The notes under the pieces: generated by a model
Database searches by the model: none
Seen by the model: only the letters and a program-made list of their open reading frames with translations
What the model was told of the DNA's origin: nothing
Assembly: GCA_036874045.1 (NCBI GenBank)
Contig: CM072335.1
Span: 2,066,001-2,130,000 of the forward strand
DNA length: 64,000 nt
DNA from: Cymodocea nodosa
Taxonomy: Eukaryota; Streptophyta; Magnoliopsida; Alismatales; Cymodoceaceae
Direction of reading: 5' to 3'
Shown here: one piece after another, positions 1 to 17,800 of the stretch
How the letters are laid out: every line of letters begins with the position of its first letter
How positions within the stretch are numbered: position 1 is the stretch's first letter
Program-made: the position numbers and the translations under genes

Positions 1-2600
1 GACGAGATTATAGCTATAAGGGGAAATGTTACTGGCCAAAACAAAGTGTTTTGATTATTAAATTGATTGGAAAGAAGTTTTCTACGTTATGGCCTCAATA
101 GAAAGGTTATGCTGATAAGTCTTCTCTCAGTCAATAAGCCCTTTTAATAAGTCTTCTATCTACAAAAATTAATCACATAAATTAGTTATGCTAATCAACC
201 ACAGAAGTTCACACAAGGTAGGAAATCATTGTTCAGGGTTTGCACTTATTGTCTGATTTGTAACACCAAATTGTATAAACTTAGTCTCAATGGAAAGGTT
301 GTGAAGTCTATCTTCATACAAAAATATGGATGAGGGATGTTCCTGGGGCACTTGATAAAATCGTAGACCCTCTACAAAAATACGTGCAACCTTAAATTTG
401 ATTCAATTATGACCTTAACTACTAAAACCAAGTCACAACCATGTTAAATCACGATTGGAATGGATTAAAAATCTAAACTAAAATACTGCAAGACAATTCA
501 GCAGAAAAGTGCAGAATCAAAATCTACCTTGAAAGCTCCTAATATTAACTCCTAACTCTACCTAATTCGTAACACCACCTTAAACTTTAACAAATATACC
601 TCATCTAGTGGAAAGCCAACAAGATATCTAAGTGAAAACGCAACTCTATTGATTTAATAACGGGAAATACACAAATAGACCTAAAACAATCAAAAGCAAA
701 GTATGCTTGTAAAGAAATTGCCAAGGATGAACCCAAAAATTCCACCTACAATCCACATACCTTAAACCTAATTAACCACAAATTAAAAGATTGAAATAAG
801 ATGTTGAAAACACATATCAAGAATCTAATAGCATGCAACAAATCAAAAACAACCGAAAATAATAGAACTGAACCGAATAGAAACTTGTAAAATCCATAAT
901 GCATAAAACAGGGTAGATCTGCAAAGACAATAATAAAAGACACTTCACAACCATGTAATCTACGAAGAGTCTTACACTATTAGCATTTGGAAATGATGAA
1001 CTATTACTGATTAACAAGAACGAAATTACAAAACAACAATGCAGATAACAAAAGATTAATTTCTATCGCAATTAAAACTACAAGGGTTTCATAATCTCTG
1101 CTTTGATTACTCTTTTGATGTTGTCAACAAGGGATGCGAGGAAGATTTACTATTACTAGGACAATAACAACAAGGGGAGTACCAAGAGGAACTGAGTCTG
1201 AATCGTAAAGTGCGAAGGGGGACCAATTGCAAAGCACATCGGTGTTCACCATCAAAGATTGGGAGGAGGAGCTTCAAAGCACGATGAGGACCTTCAGTGA
1301 TCGACAAAGTACGAAAAGGGGCGAGCGTGACTTGATGTTTCACCATCGATGGTTAGGAGGAGGAGCTTCAGAGCACGACAAGTTTCGGAATGCGAGGAGG
1401 GTCGATAGTCGGGAGGAGGTGCTTCTTCTGAATCGATGTTTGACTACTGTGCGAGGGGTTGTGAAAAGGGTTCCTACGGAGGAAATGAGATTTTTGGACG
1501 ATCAGAGGTGGAAAAGGAAATATAAAGTTTTTATTATATACACAAAATTTGATATTTTTCTTTCTGTCATTTTTATCATGTACTAACTAACGCCTTAACT
1601 ATCAAAATTTACATTCTTTCTTTTCTGACCTATATAGATTCGCTTAACACCCACCAAGCATTAATTGGATGCCTCCTCTGACTGGATACATCCTTTCAAC
1701 ACAGACGACCATGAATCATTAGCGAACCGTTTTGGAGCATCACCATTCATCGTTTACTCCGTCTCTCAAGCATCATTCATCAAGAACCGTCCTTGAACAA
1801 AAGCACAACTCTTGTCCTATGATACCTTGGTGAAGCTTAATTATTTGCTTTGCTTACTGTGATTTGAGGATGTTGTCGATTGATTGTGAGACCATGCTGA
1901 AGGAGAAACAGAAGAGTCGAGAAAAGAAAATGTAAGAAAGAATGGAGAGAAAATAAATAAATAATCTTTTTATTAACATTTCATCAAACATAAATTCCTC
2001 ATCTCAATTTTAACTTTTCATTGTGTTTACAAATATTTTTCTTTTCTTTTTTTTACTTTCTAGACTTTTCATTTTATATTTTTTAAAACTTTCCATCATG
2101 AAGATCCCTTTACCACTCACTCCTACTTCAACCGTCTGCTTATGATTTTCGATGTCTTGCCACAGAACATAAAACATGTTCGCTGGAAAATTTCTAAAAT
2201 ATTGATATCTCTTTACGTTGGTTGAAATTTTCTATAAAATGATTACCATCTTAGTTTTTAAGTTATTGTATCAATTCGAATATAACAGAAACATTCTCAA
2301 ACAAGTTAATTTAAATGAAGAGATGCTCCACTGCTCAAAATGGTTTCAACAAATCATGGGCTTGATTATTCGGCTCGATCTCGGTTCAATTAAAAAAAAG
2401 AGTCTTGCAGAAGTAAATCAGATGGTGTTTCACATCACCATAAGCATTATACACATTACGATCATCATCTTTCGCAACAGATTACAAAAATTTGCCAACT
2501 TTCAAGGGAAGATGATTGTTGCAAGAGATTGCGGCTTTGCTCTCAATATGAATGAACAAAAGAACCAACTTTAATAATAACATTTCAAGGTTCTTTTGGA
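1..2600. other. Gene-free flank downstream of the kinase gene
   Basis: I see no supportable gene here. The stretch is AT-rich with scattered short open frames lacking family resemblance. The longest, on the plus strand at about 2218-2574, has a composition like the surrounding noncoding DNA. The part nearest 2600 should include the 3' UTR of the minus-strand kinase. A short GA-rich block at 1130-1480 stands out in composition and contains a diverged repeat, listed separately. It could be a degenerate transposon, but no family motif was found. Confidence 0.5.
1247..1382 (+). repeat. Diverged direct repeat, two ~42-bp copies 94 bp apart
   Basis: Copy one (1247-1288) and copy two (1341-1382) share the order CACCATC, a short variable stretch, then GGAGGAGGAGCTTCA, then GAGCACGA or AAGCACGA. 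A weaker third echo (GGGAGGAGGTGCTTC) follows near 1410. The function is unknown. It may be the remains of a tandem repeat or of a transposon. Confidence 0.55.
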
Positions 2601-2629
2601 AAATTCCTACTTACGTATGGACATGGCAC

Positions 2630-7629
<5,000 letters not shown>

Positions 7630-8149
7630 GAAGAGAGGGAGCGAACACTAGGATCACCGGGGTACGAGAAGATCAGATCTTTTCCCCCTATTCCGGGCCC
7701 GGCACAATCACAAAAGCCCCAGATCAAACCGGCTCGAAACCAAGATCCTATCTTCCTCCAAAACCTGCACGAATCAGCAACGGACAAGGAATACCGAATT
7801 CGTATTTTGTCAAACTTTAACCACAGATTTACGTGGGGGTAAGAAATGCCCCACATACCTACCAAAGACACCTCCTTAAAGTCCTTGATGTGAATGGATT
7901 TCAGAAAACAAAAGGAAAGCCGCCTTGGTAATTAGAAGACAACTTGGACAGTTAACGGATAATGACGGGCGAATAATGCAGGAGGAAGAAATGCACGGGT
8001 AGAATCCGAGAGGTGTGAATCCATCATGGATTAGGATGAAGGAAGGTCAAAGAAGCATCCATGTGCGCATTCCGCCCCCTTCCCCCTTCCCTACGACAGC
8101 AGACAGGGGAGAAAGGAAGGGACGAGAAAACGCAGGAAAAATTCTATTC

Positions 8150-8200
<51 letters not shown>
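7630..8200 (-). promoter_or_regulatory. Leader and promoter region of the CDPK gene
   Basis: This is upstream of the kinase ATG at 7629. A possible leader intron is visible on the minus strand: donor TAG|GTATGTGG near 7855 and acceptor GTGCAG|GTTTTG near 7766. A long GA tract sits at 8154-8200; such tracts are common in plant core promoters and leaders. No clear TATA box was assigned. The intron and transcription start are inference. Confidence 0.4.
8154..8200. repeat. (CT)n microsatellite, 47 bp
   Basis: An unbroken TC dinucleotide run on the plus strand (GA on the transcribed strand), about 525 bp upstream of the kinase start codon. The length should be polymorphic. Confidence 0.95.
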
Positions 8201-8202
<2 letters not shown>

Positions 8203-9589
8203 GCGTAAAATTAATGATTTTCATGTAATTAAGGTGTTTTCGATAAAAGATGTAAAATTAAATAAATAAAAACTACCAAGCGTTCACCAATGATTCAAAA
8301 GGTTACGGTAATTGATAATACAGATCAAAAAACCTGCCCAAATCAGGGGTAGCTAACTCTTAAAATCTTCCGCAGGATTTAGTCACACGTTCATCTCATT
8401 TAAATTGAAATTCGTTAATTAAGTTTGAGCACAAATGCATAATAAACGATTAAGGAAGTATAATAACTAGTTTTTAAGTCAAATAAAACGGCTGGTAACC
8501 TTATTAAACGTGAAAATTTCAAATTCAAGCAAAAACAAACATGCACGTTTTTCATCGGCAAACAAGTTTGACACGATCCTTCTTCTTTTTTTCTCTCTTC
8601 AAGATTAAAAAAAAAAAAATACATAAGCAAAGAACACCTCAATTATCGAACCAAGACAACAAGAACCGATGAAGTCATAAATTTGCGACATGAAGCTTCA
8701 ATTAACCTCATTTAGAATTAACCGCATGTGACACCATCCTTGTCGTATTTTTCAACGTCCACGCTATTTTAGATTCGTGTTATTTTTACATCACGGGGTG
8801 GATTACTGAAATGATTAATTACATAATAATTACTGCAGCTAATTCCTTCTCTTCGGAAGAAGTGTTTGTACAGTTAATTATTTAATTAGTGTAACATGTA
8901 AATATTTTTTTTTTAAAAAAATATATTAAAACACGTATATGACGATAAGTTATCAAACAACAATTTTTAAAAAAATATTTATAGGCACTCAAGTGTATGC
9001 ATACCATCGTGTGATTATTACTTTTCGGTGATAAATCCATTATGAATTATTCAATGGTTTCTTATTCTGCTCGGATGAGTGGCTGCTAATTCAATGCTTG
9101 TCTTGTGTTGGTTAAATATTGCTGTCTTTTTTTGGAAGATCGCCACTCTGTTCGATTATGAGGTGAAGGTTCAAAATATATAATAATAATAGGAGATACA
9201 AGAAAGAAGGATTAGGCCCAAGCCTTATCAAAAAAGTGTCAGCTAATTATTGTTCCTTTTAAGGATTTCACCTTCTTTCCCTGTTGATCTTGTACATCAA
9301 ATTTGGTAGCTTTTTTTATATCTTATTTCAGCAATCTTGATCTCCGATTGTAGTTAACACACAAGAGGTTTTTAATTTAAATTTATCCGTTATTTGTTAT
9401 CTTAAAAAAAGGAAAATAATTTCTTTTATGGTATGTCTTTAAATGTAATTTTGATTTTAATATCATCCTACTAACACATATGCACATGCAATATATTTTG
9501 GTTCTTTTTTGAATGAATCAATTCTAAAATTATTTCTTCTCTGCGTATATTTTTTCCACTTAATTTCATCCATCAAAGAATAATTAAAG
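8201..9589. other. AT-rich intergenic DNA
   Basis: No gene, RNA or clear mobile element was seen. Short open frames here lack any family resemblance. It probably holds distal promoter sequence of the kinase gene. Confidence 0.5.
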
Positions 9590-10326
9590 GTCTATTTGTA
9601 TTACCTAAAAAGTCAAAAAAATCAGAAAAGTTAAAAATCAAAAAGTCAAAAAAATTAAGAATTAGAAAATTTAAAGTTATTTGTGCCACTAATAGAAAGT
9701 TAAGAAAATTATATAATTCTTGAAATTATAATATTATTCATTAAATAATAATTTTTTATTAATTAAATAAAAATAAATATTTATGATTTTAATATTATAA
9801 AATAAAACTTAAATAATATTAACAATAATACAATAATCAATATTTTATTATTAATAAAATAATATTAAAACAAAATAATTAAATAAAACAATATTAACAA
9901 CATATAATTTAATTATATTAACAATAATAAAAAAATATTATATTAATATACTTTAATTATATTAAAGTATATACAAAGTAATTTTAATTAAAATAATAAT
10001 ATATTATATAAAGTATATTACAAAGTAATAATTAAAATAATATAATGCTTTAATTAAATAAAATAATATATTATATTAATATATTATACTTTAATTATAT
10101 TAACAATATATACTTTAATTATAATTAATTTTAAATAATAAAATAATTAATTAAACATGGATAGTTTCTATACTATTTTACTAACTTTCAAGTGAAGAGA
10201 CATCTAAATGTTTGAAATCTTTGGTATTTTATATTCTCAACTTTTTTGTACAGCACAAATTCTAAAAAGATAAGAAAATTTTCTTAACTTTTTGATTCTT
10301 AATTTTTTAGATAGCACAAACAAAAC
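9590..10326. mobile_element. AT-rich foldback (MITE-like) element, copy 1
   Basis: The left end GTCTATTTGTATTACCTAAA pairs as an imperfect inverted repeat with the right end, whose reverse complement reads GTTTTGTTTGTGCTATCTAA. Each end carries a second TTTGTG motif about 70-80 bp further in (ATTTGTGCC near 9680; reverse-complement ATTTGTGCTG near 10255). The interior is almost pure A/T. Flanks are similar (ATTAAAG left, TTAAAAG right), suggesting a target-site duplication. Length is about 737 bp with no coding capacity. Similar elements occur at 28177-29057 and 29431-30100. The superfamily is not decided; hAT-type is possible. Confidence 0.65.
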
Positions 10327-11807
10327 TTAAAAGTAAAATTAACAATTCAAATATGATAATGACCGCACTCTCCTTGTCCACATTATGACAATGACCACAC
10401 TCTCCTTTTCCACAAACAATAACATGTTTATTGAAAAAATAATGAAATCAAGTCTTATTTGGTTTTAATTACTTTTTTAGTCATTAAATTCATTTGACGA
10501 GCAAAGTCTACCTTTGATGTTTTAAGTCTCTTGTGAGAGTATTAAAGAAAAGGTTTTTCACCTTTTATTTTTTTTAATATGTGTAAGTCACCTTTTGAAT
10601 TTGTGACAAATTTTATTCTTTACTTTACTTCAAGACAATTAAATTGATATCAAAAATATATTTCGATCTTGAGACATGTGAGTTATGGGCCCACAAAACA
10701 TTATTCCGTTACCAAAAACGTCTACTTGTAAGGTATGATTTATCATTTATCTCTTACATATAAATGACTAATTACTGACCTCATGCTCTTGTGATATATA
10801 AATAAAGTGCTTGTAATTCCGTAATTTAGTTATTAAAATCAATTTGTAAAATGGAAATAGAATTAATCAACTGCAATAGTTTTGTTTAATTGACCAAGAG
10901 TAGTGATATTCGTATTTTTTATCAGAATTTAAATATTGATGAAGGCGAAAATCATTATTACGAGAAAATGCCAATGAACCAATTTTTTTTTTAGGTTTTC
11001 TCAGAGAACTTCTTTAAAAGTGCGCATATTTTTTCTTATAAATACATGGAAATATAAAAATAACCATACAAATTAAGTTAAGCAAAATACTACAATTATT
11101 AAAAATAAATGTGGACATCTATGCATCAATTATGGAATGCTGATTTTTCTAAGATATGCCTCTTTCAGATTAATTTATCAGATAAACTAACCTTCTTTTT
11201 TCTTCGTATTTTGATTTACACGTTCATTTGTTGACGTGACCTTCTATAGATCTTTGATTTTTGCTTCATCCAGAATGTTAATCACGGTGATTATTTATGC
11301 ATTTATGCCCCACAAATTTTGCATTAGTAGGTGCACAATACTTTGTCACCTGATGATTTTTCTAAGTTAATCTACTAATGCTCTATATGAAAAACGTTCA
11401 CCACACAAGAGAAGCCATGGAAAGATGAATCTGAAGGAACAATATGACCATATTGGTTTGTGAGCTACTACATTTTCCCCTTTTCTTTTTTACCGCTTGC
11501 CAACGCTGATTTCTTGAGTACGTAGATGAATAGAAAGAAACCATCATTTTTTTGAAAAATCATTATTTACAATCAATTTTTTTTTTTTTGATAATGATAG
11601 TTCTTATATTCATCTAGATTTGAATCTTGATGAAAATTATGACTAATGTTGTTTTTACACAATTAAATTATTGCAGCTGATTTTAATTACAGCCAAACTA
11701 TCAATTTGACCTATAATGCTGCATTATATGTATTTCCAAATTGATCTAAAAAGCATAAAGGTGAGATCCTTCTGCATTCGAATGCTTGCTTTGGATGGAC
11801 AGGCATG
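10327..11807. other. AT-rich intergenic DNA
   Basis: No coding or RNA feature is recognisable. The right part should contain the 3' UTR of the minus-strand ureide permease, which stops at 11808. Confidence 0.5.
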
Positions 11808-14800
11808 TTACGACGTCTTCCTGTGCCCAGATGAGGCCATAAGCACTGCCACTGCTACTACAAACATGAACAGCATGCAAGTCAGCAAAACGTAAGTCCT
11901 CTTGGATGACCTCCTGTACTCCCCAAAAAGAAATATGCCCCAGAAAGTGCTCACTAGCGGCAATGCCTGATAAGAAAAGTAAAACAAAAGAGTATTTTCC
12001 TAAGTGTTACAAGTGATCAATGAGAAACTGTTTCTAGAACCGATTCTTATAAACATTTCATCCATTGAACTATTCCATTTGCTCATTCTTCTTACTGTTA
12101 TAGGTAAAGATCAAAGTTAGGGATTCATTGTTTGATATCAGACTATTTGTGATATGTTGATCATTAACCGTAGAATGCATGGATAATGGAATCACAGTAA
12201 TCACTCCCAGTTTAAAACCAAAAAGGGTCTTCAGAGATGCAATTTTTAATGATTTCACAGCAATTCATTTTGAGTGGACTTTAAAGAACCTAAGAATTAA
12301 ATTAAAAAAACTTTAAATGAAGTTTCACAAGAATCAAAATCTGAAAATTATTTAGTATGAGACCTGTTGAATTGAGAACACAAACATCAAACACGATTGG
12401 TTAGATGTTGTGCACTACTTGGACATATATGGTTCTGGTAATAAACAACTGGCATCTTTTCAAGGGAACTACAAACCTGAACAGCATCTGCAGCAGCATA
12501 GCCAGCAGCCTGACCCCCCATGAACTGAAAACCATTACCAAATCCACACAATAATCCAGCAAGAAGAGCCCATTTCCGGCCATTCCAGTCGTTAATGTAA
12601 GCTTCAAAGGATGACTTGGGCAAGCCGAGTATGGGGTTGTACAGAAAGCGAATGTTAAGTGTGATTCCAATGATAAAACAAGAGATGGAGAAGTAGAAAA
12701 ATGCGGTATAGACCACCAAATGGGGAACCCCATCCTTCAAAGTGTGCCACTGGTCATTTGTTGCCAGGTTAAATGCAGGAGAGAATAGAGAGAAGCTCAC
12801 CCCTGAAAAGAACACTATGCTAAGCCCCGTGAACATGTTTGACCCTTGTACCTGTGTAGCAGGTCATGCAGCCGTTGTGTCAAAGATATGACATCAGTTC
12901 AAGAGTTAATATGCAAATCATTACTGTTTCTTCAAAAATTGTATTGATTTCACTTACTCTGGTTAGAATATAAGATACTAGAAATAGTCATATTACATTT
13001 TCATATAGGAAGTTTGACTTTATATAAACTAATGCATAGATCCCCCTGGATGGGATCCAAATATGCAAAGCAATTCACCTTAATTGACCTCCTTTTTTCA
13101 AGCTCCATGAGGAACTCAGCAGATCCCACTGCCACCTTCTCAGAATTCAAGCTGCGGTCTGAAGCAAATGTGTTTGCATTCTCCAAATCCTTCTCATTGC
13201 CTATATCAGTTACCATAATGAATAACAAGATTTGTTTGCAAAAAAGTCATAAGAATGAAAGTCAATGATATTAGAAAAGATTAATAATTTAGTATGTCCA
13301 TCTGACTATTTTCTTAACTACAAAAAGGATTTTTTTAGAAAACATCAATGATTTTGCATTAAAATTATCAAAGGCATACCATTTACATCATTCTCGCATT
13401 TGTTTTCTCTAGCCCTGCAGGAACAAATTTGACAACTGGAGTTTAATAAATGCATAAAAGGACTATGATGGAATCACAAATAGACACAGTTAACTAGTAA
13501 CTTTTGGAGGCTTTCATATGTTTTTTGATTGGCAGGAAAAGCAAGAATTTCATGCATTTGAGGCCTCATTATTTTCCATAACAAGCTGTTAGATCATTTT
13601 ATAAGCTTTATTGAGATAGCATGCTCAAAATAAGAAAAACTTCCCTTGGCAAACTCATGAATAATGGTAGTTTTCAATATTAACTAGTATGTTTGCACAA
13701 AACATGAAAGAAGAACAAGGGAAACACAGGAAATTAAGACGTGCTATATTTTTTTTACTCATTTCATTCATAAATATCCTACCACATACTTGTATGGGAA
13801 TGAAAGATTTCAAAATAAAAGTCATATAAAACAAGAGAATTTCTTATGAGAATAAATATCATGGTGTAAGGCACCATGGTTACCAGCCAAGATACCTTTG
13901 GCACTTGGATACCTAGGTCACTCCTAAGTGGTTAAACTTGAGTTTATTTTTTAGCTTTCATTTAGATATAGGTTATATGTTTGAGATTCATTAGCAGATG
14001 TTATAAATAACAAAATTTTACCAACAAATAAGTCAATAACAACTATGTACTTAAGTAATTAAACTAGGGATTAACCAAAAGATTGAGAAAGGAAGAAAAA
14101 TCAAATTGTCATTGATACTAGGTACATATATATACACATACATAAATGGATCCTAGGATCCAAATATCTAGATAGAATAACTAAATCCAACACTCCCCCT
14201 CAAGTTAGAGCAAATATGTTGCATAGGCTCAACTTGTTACAAATAGAATTAAAGGATCATACATGAAGACCTTTGGTGAAAATATCAGCCAACTATTAAG
14301 AGGAAAGAGTAACAACATTGTTCTTCACTAGATCACGAATATAGTGACAATCAACCTTTATATGTTTAATCCTCTCATGAAAAATATCATTGTCGACAAA
14401 GTAGATAATTGCCTTGTTGTCACAATGCATAGGTATGGGATCTGATATCTCGACTCCAAATTCTGACAATAATGATTTTACCTAGATGAGTTCACTCCCT
14501 GTTTGAGACATACCTCGGTATTTTGATTCACAGCTTGATTTTGAAACTACGTTCTATTTCTTACTTTTCCATATTACCAGATTCCCTCCAAAGTAAGTAT
14601 AGTAACCTAAAGTAGACTTTCTATCTAATTTATCGTCTGCATAGCTTGCATCAAAATATCTACGGATCATCTCATGACCATGATTTGAATAAAGTAATTT
14701 TTTCCTAGGCAACCTTTAAGCAGTTACACATAAAGTTACCTATCAATGTATTTCTATAGGTGATTGCATAAACTAACTTAACAAACCCACAACAAAGGAT

Positions 14801-17800
14801 ATATCTAGACAAGTCACAGTTAAGTACAAAAGCTTGTCTAAGAGTCTACGATATTTGATTGCATCTTTTAATAGCATAGAGTTCTCCTCCCAAAAAAAGG
14901 TATTGGGTTCAATGAGAGTATTAACCAGCTTACACCTAATGAGACCAGCTTCCTTTAACAAGTCCATTACATAGTTTCATTGAGATAACATCAAATTACC
15001 ATTGGCATAGACAAACTCTATCTCAAGAAAGTATCAAGGTTTACCTAAATCCCAAATGACAAAATAGTGACTAAGGAACTCCTTGGTGAATTATATGTCA
15101 CCTTTATCATTCCCTGTAAGAAGTATGTTATCAATATATACAACCAGAATAGTATAGTAATTAGAAGATTTTCGTATGAAAATGGAACCATTAGTTTGAC
15201 ACTTGTGATAACCATAAATGAGTAAAATAGAACTAAACTTGGCATATCATATCTTGGAACTCTGCTTAAGGTCATATATAGGCTTTTTCAAATGGTAAAC
15301 TTGATTCTCCCTCTAAGCAACAAACCCTAGAGGTTTCTCCATGTAAACCTCCTCATCAAGATCACCATAGAGGAAGACATTGCAAATATCAAATTGACAC
15401 AAATTCTATGAGCGACAGATAGATAAGGCAAGAAGAATCTGAATAAATGGGAGGCAAGTTACAAGCAAGAATGTGTTTCAATAATCAATGTCATATGCTT
15501 GAATGAAGCCATGAGCAATAAGCTAAGCTTTATGACAAGCAACAATCCCATCAACTAGATATTTGCTGGCAAACATTCAACGACAATTAACCACTAGTAA
15601 ATTGTGAGAATGAGACACTAGTTCCTATGTTCGCTACTCTAAGAATACATGCATCTCATCATCCATAGTTTTCTTCCAAGGAAAAAGAGTAAGCACCTCA
15701 TGATAATTTTTGGGTAAAGGCTCAAAGTTAAGGGATAAGACAAAGTGTTTGAAATTAGGAGATAGGGAAGCATAAGAAATATAATTTGAAAGAAGGTGCA
15801 TCGTGCAATAGTGGTGACCCTTGTGAAGAGCAATGGGAAAAGTAAGGTCTACCTTAGAAGATAAAGGAGGATCTGCCACAGGAGGAGGTGGTGCTATAGA
15901 GGAAGTCATAGGTGCAATCGTAGGCCGTTGATGATATACTTGCAAAGGACGAGAAGAAGGTGGAGGTGGTGGTAGTGGGGAAGAGGAAAGCGATAGAGGG
16001 CTAGAAGGAGGGACAATGTCCTCTTGAGGAAAGGAGATATTCGAGAGAATAGGGGTTGACAATTGGATGAGTGGGGCAAGAGAAGTTAAGGGAGGCTCTA
16101 CCATAGGAAAGAGGACAACCACCAAGGAAGGAGAGGGAGAAGTGGTCGAGGAAGAAGACCCAAAGCAAGGAGTATCTTTCTGAAAGACCACACCCTCGAA
16201 AGTAAAATAATGACGAAAGACAAGATGATATCAACAGTATCCTTTAGAAGTGTAAGAGTAGCCAACGAAGATGCAATAAATAGACCACAACGGAGAAAGT
16301 GTCACGGAGGCCAACAAAACCTAGTTAAAGTAGAGCAACGATAGACAAAACTGTAGAGAGTCACAACCAAAAATATGTTACGGAAAGTGAGGGAGAGATG
16401 CAGAGCTCTCCTACCCTATGAGAATAGGTGGGAGGTGGTTGATGTCAATCAAAATAGAGGTGGTCGGTGACTATGCTGGAAGGGTTGTGATAGATTTCTA
16501 GTCGAAGAGAAGAAGGTTAACGCTAGATTAGCTCTAATACCAAGTTAAACTAGGGATTAACCAAAAGATTGAGAAAGGAAGAAAAATCAAATTGTCATTA
16601 GTACTAGGTACATATATATACATATACATACATAAATGGATCCTAGGATCCAAATATCCAAATAGAATAATTGGATCCAACAGCAATGATATAGGGTTCT
16701 TAATATTTTTAACAATAGCAAAAATTGAACAAACCACAAATACATCGAAAAAATAAAAATATAAAACTGAAATTTGGTACCTAAAATATAGTAAAAACAA
16801 AAGTAGGACCTGAATTTCCTCATTGGCACCTATGATAAATACCTAGAAAATTTCTAGTCAAACAGAAATCTATACCCCCAAACTACCACACACACATACA
16901 ATAAAAAAGATAAAGATTCAATGTTTTGAATATCCAACATGCAGAAAATAACATTTCTATTTCAAATTGTACCCATTTTTGTCATAACTGGATACGCCAC
17001 TTAGCTTCTTCTTAATATCAGCTGTATTGGAGGCATGAACAGCAGATCCAAAGCAAACTGCAAACAGAAAACATCCAACTCCCGTAAAAAGAATCTCAGC
17101 TTTATTGATCCGATGGTCTAGGAAGTAATTCATAGTCGTCCCTGAGGTGGGGGAAGTAAACAAGATATCAGTTATGTGATAAAGAAGCAAACATACAATA
17201 GCATAGTTACCAGAATTACACATTTTTTCAATCTCATTAAAATCCATTGGCATCAGCAATAAATATGTAAAAGAGAATCAAGAAATTTTCCATAATCTAC
17301 CTATAACAACTATCATGCTTGATGACACAACTTCTGTAACAGAAAGGCCAACGTAAGCCCATGCATATTGTGTGGATAGATTCCCAAGGCTCAGAACCAC
17401 ACCTCCAGCCATAGCAAACAAAATTGACGGCCAATTATTCTGCATCAGAAAGGATGTATGAATAACTGAAAAATCCTGCATGCTTTCACGAACAGAAAAA
17501 AAACAAGTAGAAGCATGACATTATAGGAACAAATCTCGATCAATATGGCAGTTCATAGATTGGTAAGAGGGTACTTGCCTGTGTAAGCTGAGTAAGAAAA
17601 TTGGGCATATTTGGTTTGCTATCTCCAATCTGCCCAAAGGTCAATGCAATAAAAACAGCAGCCAATAGATTTGTGACGGAGTAATCTAGATAAGTATGCT
17701 GAGGAAGACGACCCCTTTGCTCGAGTAGAGTCAAAAGAGCAGGCCATGTCCCCAAGAAAAAAAGGGCAGCCAGCATCAGAGCAATGGCTCCTCCCTTGTC

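Larger units (their letters stand above)
14060..16682 (-). mobile_element. Ty1/Copia retrotransposon fossil inside UPS intron 3
   Basis: The element lies in the same orientation as the host gene. It has short LTRs (133 and 137 bp) beginning TGTTGGAT. Next to the 5' LTR is a primer-binding site complementary to initiator tRNA-Met (reads TTGGTATTAGAGC on the minus strand, about 16531-16543). Next to the 3' LTR is a purine tract (GAGGGGGAG). Flanking pentamers GTAAT (14055-14059) and GCAAT (16683-16687) fit a slightly diverged target-site duplication. The inside shows the integrase-to-reverse-transcriptase linker region (about 15630-16190) and later pol pieces (about 14770-15300). It is much shorter than an intact Copia element and is clearly broken, with many breaks. 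By hand count the LTRs differ at about 5% of positions, suggesting an insertion a few million years old. Confidence 0.85.

Noticed and set aside
1227-1586. 119-codon open frame on the plus strand
   Set aside because: It has no family resemblance, and the translation follows the GA-rich repeat and ends in low-complexity A/T sequence.
2218-2574. 118-codon open frame on the plus strand
   Set aside because: The composition is like noncoding A/T-rich DNA, there are no motifs, and it is next to the kinase 3' UTR on the opposite strand.
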